The notes under the pieces were generated by a model. The model ran no database searches. It saw only the letters and a list, made by a program, of their open reading frames with translations, and was not told the DNA's origin. A stretch of DNA of 16,266 nt from an uncultured Bacillota bacterium. GTDB lineage: Bacteria > Bacillota_I > Bacilli_A > Erysipelotrichales > Erysipelotrichaceae. Where the stretch lies: assembly GCA_900321955.1 (NCBI GenBank), contig ONXX01000043.1, forward strand, positions 1 through 16,266, written 5' to 3'. Made by a program: the position numbers and the translations under genes. Of this stretch, positions 8,160 through 15,395 are shown in pieces; the stretch's first letter is position 1; every line of letters starts with the position of its first letter.

Positions 8160-8624
8160 ATGGAAGAAAAATTTTATGTGACCGAAGAAGGTCTGAATGA
8201 TTTAAAAAAAGAGTTGGATACTCTGATACATGTAACAAGAGAAGAAGTTATTGAAGAACTGAAGGCAGCCAGAGCACAGGGTGACCTTTCCGAAAACGCC
8301 GATTACGACGCTGCCAGAGATCATCAGGCTAAGGTTGAAGCCAGAATCAAGGAACTCGAACACCAGATCAAGAATGCGGAAGTCATCACCGAAAACAAGA
8401 AGACCAACTTCGTCAGAATCGGTTCGACTGTCGAGATCCAGGAACTGGATACCAAGAACAAGCTGACTTACAAGATCGTCGGTTCCGTCGAAGCTGACCC
8501 GCTCAACGGTTTACTCTCCAACGTTACACCGTTAGCAGAAGCCATACTCGACCAGAGAGTCAACGATGTTGTCACCGTCAAGGTTGATCCGCCATACGAT
8601 GTCAAGATCTTAAAGATCAACTAG
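8160..8624 (+). CDS. greA: Transcription elongation factor GreA
   Basis: A 154-residue GreA, which enters the secondary channel of RNA polymerase and stimulates transcript cleavage in backtracked complexes. The N-terminal coiled coil (about residues 1-75) contains the basic/acidic tip region ARAQGDLSENADYDAARD, in which the two acidic residues after the LSEN turn are those that reach the active site. The C-terminal FKBP-like domain follows, with VRIGSTVEIQ and the ending DPPYDVKILKIN. Length and start are standard, and GGGAGGG (8149-8155) is well spaced. A strong terminator follows, so greA ends the upstream unit. Confidence 0.97.
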   Translation: MEEKFYVTEEGLNDLKKELDTLIHVTREEVIEELKAARAQGDLSENADYDAARDHQAKVEARIKELEHQIKNAEVITENKKTNFVRIGSTVEIQELDTKNKLTYKIVGSVEADPLNGLLSNVTPLAEAILDQRVNDVVTVKVDPPYDVKILKIN

Positions 8625-8648
8625 GTATTTAAACAAAATCTTACAAAT

Positions 8649-8677
8649 AATGAGCAGAAGGAACTGCTCATTTTTTT
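8649..8677 (+). terminator. Rho-independent terminator after greA
   Basis: AATGAGCAG (8649-8657) pairs perfectly with CTGCTCATT (8664-8672) around the loop AAGGAA, and a T tract runs to 8677. It is the clearest terminator in the window and closes the greA unit. The next start codon is the ATG directly after the T tract. Confidence 0.93.
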
Positions 8678-9298
8678 ATGCGCCGCTTACTATTCATCAT
8701 CATTCTTTTATGTCTGTCCATTTATACTTCCTACCGTTACTTGCTTTTTACTCTGAAAAGCAGGGTCGCTTTTCATTTTGTGCCGTGTGAGCAAGCGTTT
8801 CTTTTACAGAAAAAAGACATCGTTCTGGATGATCAGAAGGATTTTGTCTTACAGGAATACTTCGACATTCTTTGTAACAGCGATATATCTTACCGTTACC
8901 AGTTTGAAGAAAATTATCTTTTTATCTATCTGAAAGGAAAGAAGTTTGCTTATCCATATCAGATCAAGGAACCAAAGATTGAGACCGTTGAAAAGACCAT
9001 CTACAAAGAGGTGGTCAAAGAAGTACCGGTCTATCTTGGCAATCCGAATACAGAAAGCGATGAAACAACTTATGAAAGCTATCCGGAAGAAGACTACTTT
9101 CACCTCAGAAATGATTATTTAAACTTTCCGATAGACAGCGATCTGTCCGTAATCATTGAAGCCATATCATCTGACATCGACACCAATATGCAGGTCAGTA
9201 TTGATTATTCTCTTTTAAACCCCAATCAAATTGGCCAATATCCGATACAGATTCACACATCCGATCAGGATTATGCCATCAGCGTCGAGATTTATTAA
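8678..9298 (+). CDS. Membrane-anchored protein of unknown function, possible Ig-like C-terminal domain
   Basis: I do not recognise this 206-residue protein. It begins with MRRLLFIIILLCLSIY, a signal anchor or uncleaved signal peptide, so the rest is probably outside the cell. The middle has a charged stretch KTIYKEVVKEVPVY, looking like a spacer, then an acidic Tyr/Glu-rich segment. The last 50 or so residues, with DYSLLNPNQIGQYPIQIHTS and SDQDYAISVEIY, resemble the bacterial Ig-like repeats that end in a GxYxIxxxxxD strand pattern; that resemblance is weak. The start falls immediately after a terminator T tract and has no ordinary ribosome binding site; AAGGAA in the hairpin loop, 14 bases upstream, is the only candidate. 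It ends 46 bases before the adhesin gene. Confidence 0.7.
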   Translation: MRRLLFIIILLCLSIYTSYRYLLFTLKSRVAFHFVPCEQAFLLQKKDIVLDDQKDFVLQEYFDILCNSDISYRYQFEENYLFIYLKGKKFAYPYQIKEPKIETVEKTIYKEVVKEVPVYLGNPNTESDETTYESYPEEDYFHLRNDYLNFPIDSDLSVIIEAISSDIDTNMQVSIDYSLLNPNQIGQYPIQIHTSDQDYAISVEIY

Positions 9299-9344
9299 GG
9301 TCTTAATCCTCATTTTCTTCAATCATGATATGGAGGAGATGAGC

Positions 9345-11134
9345 ATGAAGAAAATTAGAAATCTGATTCTGATTGCCTTGTTTATATTGCTGCCTTTTCA
9401 AAAGATTGATGCGCAAGAAGCGGAAGACATGAGCAAGTGGTCATTCAAGATCCTGCTGCAGCATTGCGATCAGAATGATGCGATCAAGATCGTAAAGTTT
9501 AAAAACAAGGAAAGCGGCCGTTATGGCTTTTGCCTGGAAGCGGAAGTCAATTACAACCCGAAAGATAATCTTTATTACAAAGAAACATTTGATGATGAAA
9601 GGGTCTTTGACATCGTAAGAGCCTTTGAGATCTTAGGCGAAGATTATTACACGGCAGCACAACTGATGATCTGGGAAAGCCGATCGGGCATACGCTACAG
9701 TTTCGAAGGAAAAGAGGCGAGTGATTTTGGCGAGGCAGAACTTCTTAAAATCATGGAAGGCTTCAATGACGGCGATCCTTTGATCGAAGACAAAGACATC
9801 AAGGCAAAAGAAAACGAAGAGATCCTCATTGATCTTGGAGATTTCAACAAGGAAGATCTGAAAGAGAGCACTATGGAAAACCTGCAGTTTGAAGAGAATA
9901 AACTAATCCTGAGACCTTCAAAAGAAGGAACGATCATATTTGAAAAAGGCAAAGGCTTGAAAGATGGTGCCTATGTCTATCACAGCGATACGTCGCAGGA
10001 TCTCTATTCCTATGAAGGCGATTATGCGATTCGTCAACTCATGAATCTTCATGTTTCACTGATCGATGATTCCTATGCTTTTGAGTTCAGAAAAGTTGAT
10101 GAAGACTTTCAGCCGATCGATGGTGCGGTTTTACTTTATATGAATTGAATGAGAACGGAAAACAGGATCTTGTTTTGATCAAAGCAGGCCTCAATGTCGA
10201 TTTCCATTCGATCTATCCGGATGTCGATGATGATTCTCCCTTTGAAATCAGTGAGCGCTATGACCGCTACCTTGACGGTTCGGAAATCGAAAAAGGGGAG
10301 ATCGGCTTCTTTCCTTACAGAATACAGGGCGACACGATACACGAAGGTCTTGCCTTCATCTGCAACGATGAAGAAACAATACAGAATGACATCGTCCTCT
10401 ACCATGGCGATCCGATCGCTCAGCTTCAATCTAAGGGCGAAATCAATGTCGTACAGGGCTTAAAGCCGGGAAAGAAGTATCTTTTATGTGAGACAGCTCC
10501 CAAGAAGGGCTATACCTTTGCAAACGATCCCTGTATCTTTGTCGATGAAAAGATCGCACAGAATAAAATCGGCATCTTCATCAATGCCAGGCGTACATTT
10601 GATTTAAAACTCTACAAGCAGAATGAGGAACATACCATTCTTTTGAATAATGCAAGATTCCGTATTTCCTATAAGGAAAACGGAAAAGAAAAATCCTATG
10701 AATTTGTGACCGGCGCCTTGAACATTCCTCAGGATAAGCCGGCTGATCACGTCTTGTATCGTCATGAAAACGACGAAAACATCTATGTCGGTGAATTCAA
10801 GAACGGATCTTTCATCAAGAGGGATGCAAGACCGGGAACCTACTATTACAAGATCACGGATGATTTAAACATAAATGATAGTTCATTATTAAACAAGACC
10901 TGCGAAGTATCGGAAGGATCGTACCGGATCAAGGATATTCCATATGACGAAACAGTCAGGGTGGAGGAACTGGAAGCGCCGAAAGGATACTTTATCGACG
11001 AAGCGGTCTATTCCATTGATGCCGATCTGGATTATTCTTCACTGGTCTTTCGAAACTACCGCGTCAATCGTTTTGATATCTACGGCAATAAGAAGCAGAA
11101 ACATATCATCCCTAAAACATGTATCGGAAATTGA
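9345..11134 (+). pseudogene. Secreted thioester-domain/SpaA-type adhesin, broken by a single-base frameshift
   Basis: A surface protein with a signal peptide (hydrophobic residues 7-18, likely cut near KIDA/Q). The first part has GFCLEAE (Cys63) and TAAQLMIWE (Gln106), matching the YC-I and TQxAIW ends of the TQXA thioester domain, where Cys and Gln form a reactive internal thioester that bonds to host proteins. Prealbumin-like Cna-B/SpaA domains follow, with the GAxFxLY start motif and two E-box elements: CETAPKKGY and VEELEAPKGYFIDE. The frame breaks at the T run 10129-10132: one extra T turns GAVLLYMN-stop into GAVFTLYELNENGK and opens 596 residues to 11134. The start at 9345 has GGAGGA (9332-9337) seven bases away. 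The C terminus IIPKTCIGN resembles an LPXTG-type signal but has Cys for Gly and no membrane helix. Family call is moderate; the frameshift is clear. Confidence 0.78.
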
Positions 11135-11589
11135 TTCTGTATCTGCTGGCAGTTTTGACGATATTGTTTCAATCTGTCGGCGTTGAAAACATGAATCTGG
11201 AAGAAAAGAAAAAGATCAGTGTCGAGATCAAAGGGGAGGTCGAAAAACAGGGCGTTTATGAGATGGACCTTGGTTCGACTTTGGAAGACCTTTTAAAGAG
11301 CGCAAAGCCTTATCCCGATGCCGATCTTTCTTCTTTCTCTTTGCAGAAACGCCTGCATCATCTGGAACTGGTGGTAGTCAAAAAGAAGGAAGAAAAGAAA
11401 CTGGTTTCCATCAACAGCGCCGGAATCGAAGAACTGACGACCTTGCCCGGTATTGGCAAGACAACGGCGCAGAAAATCATCGATTATCGGCAAGAGAAGG
11501 GATCTTTTCTTTCTCTGGAAGAACTCATGAACGTAAAGGGAATAGGAAAGTCAAAATATGAAAAGATCAAAGGATCGATCACTCTTTAA
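11119..11589 (+). CDS. comEA: ComEA-type competence DNA-binding protein
   Basis: A 156-residue DNA receptor for transformation. An N-terminal membrane anchor (about residues 4-20) is followed by an SLBB-like domain (ISVEIKGEVEKQGVYEMD, about 33-90) and then the helix-hairpin-helix domain (about 97-156) with INSAGIEELTTLPGIGKTTA and VKGIGKSKYEKIKGSITL. This is the arrangement of B. subtilis ComEA with a shorter linker. ComEA binds double-stranded DNA outside the membrane and hands it to ComEC. The start overlaps the end of the adhesin gene by 16 bases and has only a weak purine-rich stretch upstream. Its 3' end overlaps comEC by 32 bases, so comEA and comEC are translationally linked. Confidence 0.93.
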   Translation: MYRKLILYLLAVLTILFQSVGVENMNLEEKKKISVEIKGEVEKQGVYEMDLGSTLEDLLKSAKPYPDADLSSFSLQKRLHHLELVVVKKKEEKKLVSINSAGIEELTTLPGIGKTTAQKIIDYRQEKGSFLSLEELMNVKGIGKSKYEKIKGSITL

Positions 11590-13369
11590 GATCGCGCTGT
11601 TTGTCTGTGCTGTCTTATATTTCAAAAGCCTGATCCTTTTTCTGCTTCTGTTTCTGCTTCTTTTTTTGGAAGATAATCGAAAAGCGATCCTGTTTGTGAT
11701 ACTGAGTATCTTATTGGTGTTTATAAACAGATATCGTTTGGACTTCATGCCGTTAGGCATGGTGGAAGAAAAACGCGAAAAGTATGTGATCGCCGATAAG
11801 ATCTTCTATAAAACAAAAGTCTTCTGTGAGGACGATCTTAAACCTGGAGATGTCCTTTATTTCAAGAGTGCTTTTAAGAAGAATTCCATTTCCTCCCAGA
11901 TCAATAAAAACATCCTCTTTGAAGGAGAAGACTGTCAAAAACTCTTTTGTTTTTATCCGCGCACTTTTATCTATGAAACGATTCATTCTCAAGAAGCTTT
12001 GACAAAAGAGATGATGGAGAAGCTTTTATACAACATCGATCCTGTCCAGGGGCTGGACTTTGATCTGGGCTATGGTCTGGCTTCCTATTACTTTTTCCGT
12101 TTTCTGAATAAAAAGTCAAAAAGGATCTCTCTGATCCTGTTTTTCATCTATTCGCTTTTCTTTGTTTTTCCCATAAAACATTATCTGATCCTGATTGATA
12201 TGATTCTGGATCATTTCTCATTAAACAAAGAGAAAAAAGCGTCTATAAAAATTCTGATACTGTGTTGTATCAACTTTTCTTTGTTTCAGAATTATTCTTT
12301 TCTGCTGCCTTTACTGTTTGAAATGTACTCGCTGTTTTCTTTGGATCTTGATTTTAAGACCTATATGGCTTTTCTCACTATCTTTTTCTTTGGGCAATGC
12401 GATCCGATCAAAACCTTCACTTTTTCTTTTCTGATCAGGATGAGGATCTTCCTATTTCTGTTTTCTTTCCTTGTTCTGCTTTGTCCGTTTCTGGAAGGAG
12501 TGTATCTCTTCTTGATCAGAATCTTTTCCAGACTCCTGTCTTTTGATCTGTCGATTCGGGGAACTGTATCACTGTTCGGGATTGTTTTGTTAATTTCGAT
12601 CTTTCGCCGTTTTCATATTCAAAAAGGGGCAGGGCAGTATGTCATTCTCTTGCTGGTGACGTTATTGCCGATTCATGATCCGTTCTTTCACGTTTCATTT
12701 ATCGACGTCGGCCAGGGGGATTCCATCATGATCAAAAAGCCTTTTCGTCATTCCTGCACTTTGATCGATACGGGATCACCATTCAACTATTACAAATTGA
12801 AGACCTTTTTATTTCAGCAGGGAATCTATCAGATCGATCACTTGATCATTACACACAACGATTCCGATCATAACGGCAATGTCGAAGCCTTGAAAGAAGA
12901 CTTCAAGGTAAAAGATATTGTTACACAGGGCAGGGATATTGAATATTACGGACTCTTTCTGGATCATCTTGATCTTTTAAAATTTGATAACAACAACGAC
13001 AACTCCCTGGTTTATCTGATGAAAGTGAAGTCCTTGTCTTTTCTTTTTACCGGCGACATCTCCAAGAAGGCAGAACGGGACCTGATTTTACGTCATGGTC
13101 CCTTGGATGTTGATATTCTTAAAGTCTCGCATCATGGCTCCAAGACCGGCAGTTCAGACCTCTTTATTTCGCAAATCCTGCCGGCTGTTTCTGTCATTTC
13201 CACATCCGGTCTTTACGGTCATCCCCATAAGGAAGTTCTGGACGTTTTAAACAGCTATAAAAGCAGGTTTTTCTTAACATCCGAGTCGGGAACAGTCAGT
13301 GTTTATATCACGCGTTTTCTTTCTTTTATCAAAACGGCAAAATATGAATTTGTTATAATTAGGGAGTGA
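11558..13369 (+). CDS. comEC: ComEC/Rec2 DNA internalisation channel protein
   Basis: A 603-residue membrane protein that forms the channel for single-stranded DNA uptake. The N-terminal part has hydrophobic segments (about residues 8-50) and the soluble OB-type region; the competence domain with many membrane spans covers about 145-370. The C-terminal metallo-beta-lactamase-like domain has FIDVGQGDS (Asp383-Ser389), the metal-binding THNDSDHNG (432-440) and SHHGSKTGSS (His525-His526), plus YGHPHKEVLDVL. The protein is shorter than B. subtilis ComEC, mainly in the membrane part, but is intact. It overlaps comEA upstream, and its TGA stop overlaps the holA start (GTGA). The comEA-comEC-holA order is widely conserved in Firmicutes. 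Confidence 0.94.
   Translation: MKRSKDRSLFKIALFVCAVLYFKSLILFLLLFLLLFLEDNRKAILFVILSILLVFINRYRLDFMPLGMVEEKREKYVIADKIFYKTKVFCEDDLKPGDVLYFKSAFKKNSISSQINKNILFEGEDCQKLFCFYPRTFIYETIHSQEALTKEMMEKLLYNIDPVQGLDFDLGYGLASYYFFRFLNKKSKRISLILFFIYSLFFVFPIKHYLILIDMILDHFSLNKEKKASIKILILCCINFSLFQNYSFLLPLLFEMYSLFSLDLDFKTYMAFLTIFFFGQCDPIKTFTFSFLIRMRIFLFLFSFLVLLCPFLEGVYLFLIRIFSRLLSFDLSIRGTVSLFGIVLLISIFRRFHIQKGAGQYVILLLVTLLPIHDPFFHVSFIDVGQGDSIMIKKPFRHSCTLIDTGSPFNYYKLKTFLFQQGIYQIDHLIITHNDSDHNGNVEALKEDFKVKDIVTQGRDIEYYGLFLDHLDLLKFDNNNDNSLVYLMKVKSLSFLFTGDISKKAERDLILRHGPLDVDILKVSHHGSKTGSSDLFISQILPAVSVISTSGLYGHPHKEVLDVLNSYKSRFFLTSESGTVSVYITRFLSFIKTAKYEFVIIRE
13351..13359 (+). promoter_or_regulatory. Perfect extended -10 motif just before holA
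   Basis: TGTTATAAT matches the TGnTATAAT extended -10 consensus exactly and lies in the last codons of comEC. Transcription from it would begin near 13366, the GTG of holA, giving a nearly leaderless message. There is no clear -35. It may equally be chance in an AT-rich coding end. Confidence 0.3.
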
Positions 13370-14215
13370 TATATATCATACAGGGACAGGAACAATGCTT
13401 CATTAAAGACAAGCTCAAGGAGATCACTTCTTCAAGTGAGAGTGAAGTGGTCTATTTTGACGGATCCGATAAGAATTTCTCGATCGGAGCGCTTCTGGAG
13501 GCTTGTGAAGGCAACTCTTTATTTTCACAGGGTTCGATCGTTTTAGTTGATCAGCCTTTTTTTCTGATCCGCAAATCCGATGAAAAACAGCTGCAGCAGG
13601 AGCTGCAACGCCCAGGTCATCACTTTAAACAGCCTGGATTACAAGAATTTCAACAATTATGTCAGATCCCGTCTGAACGAAGAAAAGGTCGATATCAGTT
13701 CAGATGCGGCCTATCAGCTTAACAGCATCTGCAAGCGAAATGCGACACTGTTCAATCAGAACATTGAAATACTCAAGCTATATCCCGGCAAGATCGATCT
13801 GAAAGCCGTCAATAAGCTCTGTACCGCATCCGATGAGAATGACAGTTTTGAGCTCATCAACGCCTTAACGGCTAAGGACGTATCTAAGGCCATTTATCTG
13901 GAACGAAAGATGATGACGGCCAACGATTCCATATTAAGCGTCATAGGCCTTTTGGCAAATCAGCTTCGTTTCCTGTATCAGATCGCCTATCTTTCTTCCA
14001 AGGGCAAAAACCGCAAACAGATCCTGGATGAGACAGGCGTCAATGAATACCGCCTCAATAAGGCGTTTGAATCACTTCGAAATTTACGCAAGGAACAGAT
14101 CATCTCGCTTTTGGCGAAGCTCTCTGATCTGGACATCAGCTGCAAATCCGACAGTTCTTTGCCTGATGCCTCACGTTTTGAACTGTTCATTCTGGAATTT
14201 TTGAAAAGAGGCTAA
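13366..14215 (+). pseudogene. holA: DNA polymerase III delta subunit, with internal deletion and frameshift
   Basis: The delta subunit opens the sliding clamp in the clamp-loader complex. The first frame (13366 to about 13605) gives MIYIIQGQEQCFIKDKL and VLVDQPFFLIRKSDEKQLQQ, the family N terminus. The rest lies in the next frame from about 13604 to 14215, with NAQVITLNSLDYKNFNNYV, FELINALTAKDVSKAI and NQLRFLYQIAYLSSKGKN, matching domains 2 and 3. Compared with B. subtilis YqeN, about 35 residues between these halves are absent, including the strand and KLDxRKK element, so this is a deletion of roughly 100 bases that also changes frame, not a one-base slip. The GTG start overlaps the comEC stop. 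holA is normally essential. Gene identity is firm; whether the lesion is real cannot be decided here. Confidence 0.88.
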
Positions 14216-14216
14216 A

Positions 14217-15395
14217 ATGCAGGCAATCAAACAGTTATACAGGATCGGCTATGGTCCTTCTTCCTCACATACCATTGCGCCTTACCGCATCGCGACATAT
14301 TATCTGCAACATTTTCCAAATGCAGATTCCTATCGGATCGTTTTAGGCGGTTCGCTTGCTTTAACGGCGATGGGACACGGCACGATCAGTATCATCAAGA
14401 AGGCATTATCCTGCGAAGATGTCCATTTTGATTTCGACCACGATGATCCGAAGAATCACATGACGATCACCGGCTTTTCTGATAAAGAAGAATTGCCGAC
14501 CTGGCATGGCGAATCTTTGGGCGGGGGAGCTGTCCACATCGATGAATTTGACTGCGGCGATGAAACGGAAGTCTATGTGCAGAACAGTTTTGATGAGATC
14601 AAGGAAGCTTTGAAGAAAGAGAATATGGATCTTTTAAGTTTTATCTATGCGCATGAGCCTGATCTCAAAGATTATCTGAAACAGTGCATCGGCGTCATGT
14701 TTGAAACGGTGGAAAGGGGGCTTTCACAAGAAGGCTTGCTGAACGCCGATCTGAGCTATTACCGCGTCGCCAAGAAGCTCTATGAAAAGGCTGTCAAGCA
14801 CGATGATTTTTTAGTTGCCTATTCTTACGCAACCTGTGAAGAAAATGCAGCCGGCGGCATGATGTGCACGGCACCGACGTTAGGAGCCTGCGGCATTTTG
14901 ACTTCTTTGATGTACTATCTTTATCACAATGAAGGAAAAGACATCGATACGCTTTGCGATCTTTTGGCTATTGCCGGAATTTTCGGCAACTGCATAAAAA
15001 AGAATGCCTCCATTGCCGGATCGACGGGCGGCTGCCAGGCGGAAGTCGGAACGGCCTGTGCCATGGCATCGGCAGCGATTGCCTATATGGAGAGCGGTGA
15101 TCTGCAAACCATCGAGTATGCGGCCGAAATGGGCATTGAACACTTCCTGGGACTGACATGCGATCCGGTACTTGGCTATGTGATTATTCCGTGCATCGAA
15201 CGAAATGCGATCTCTATTTTACGAGCCTATGATTGCGCTTATCTGGCAGAACAGTTAAAGGATGTCAAAGGCAATCTGATCAGCTTTGACTCTGTCGTTC
15301 ATGCGATGAACTATACCGGAAACAAACTGGCAATCGAATTGAAAGAGACCTCTTTAGGCGGTCTTTCTCTGGAGTATAAACATGCGAAACATTGA
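14217..15395 (+). CDS. sdaA: L-serine ammonia-lyase, iron-sulfur-dependent, single chain
   Basis: A 392-residue L-serine dehydratase, which converts L-serine to pyruvate and ammonia with a [4Fe-4S] cluster. The N-terminal beta domain has YGPSSSHTIAP, a variant of the family's IGPSSSHTxGP, and GGSLALTAMGHGT. The C-terminal catalytic alpha domain has APTLGACGILTS, GSTGGCQAEVGTAC and GLTCDPVLGYVIIPCIERNA, which hold the cluster cysteines. The beta and alpha parts are fused, as in single-chain enzymes. The start is one base after the holA stop and uses AAAAGAGG six bases upstream. A role in amino-acid catabolism is likely; nothing in the context links it to the replication or competence genes. 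It overlaps the U32 gene by 14 bases. Confidence 0.9.
   Translation: MQAIKQLYRIGYGPSSSHTIAPYRIATYYLQHFPNADSYRIVLGGSLALTAMGHGTISIIKKALSCEDVHFDFDHDDPKNHMTITGFSDKEELPTWHGESLGGGAVHIDEFDCGDETEVYVQNSFDEIKEALKKENMDLLSFIYAHEPDLKDYLKQCIGVMFETVERGLSQEGLLNADLSYYRVAKKLYEKAVKHDDFLVAYSYATCEENAAGGMMCTAPTLGACGILTSLMYYLYHNEGKDIDTLCDLLAIAGIFGNCIKKNASIAGSTGGCQAEVGTACAMASAAIAYMESGDLQTIEYAAEMGIEHFLGLTCDPVLGYVIIPCIERNAISILRAYDCAYLAEQLKDVKGNLISFDSVVHAMNYTGNKLAIELKETSLGGLSLEYKHAKH

Noticed and set aside
9231..9344. Extended N terminus of the adhesin from base 9231
   Set aside because: It lies within the upstream gene in another frame, has no ribosome binding site, and would bury the clear signal peptide that starts at 9345.
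11119..11186. The hydrophobic start of comEA as a frame-shifted sortase anchor helix of the adhesin
   Set aside because: ComEA proteins need an N-terminal membrane anchor, and this segment with the following SLBB domain is a complete ComEA arrangement. The frame before the ATG is closed by a TAA.
13580..13610. holA frameshift explained by one extra A in the A run at 13583-13587
   Set aside because: The alternative frame there reads NSCSRSCN, which is not delta-like, and about 35 conserved residues would still be missing.
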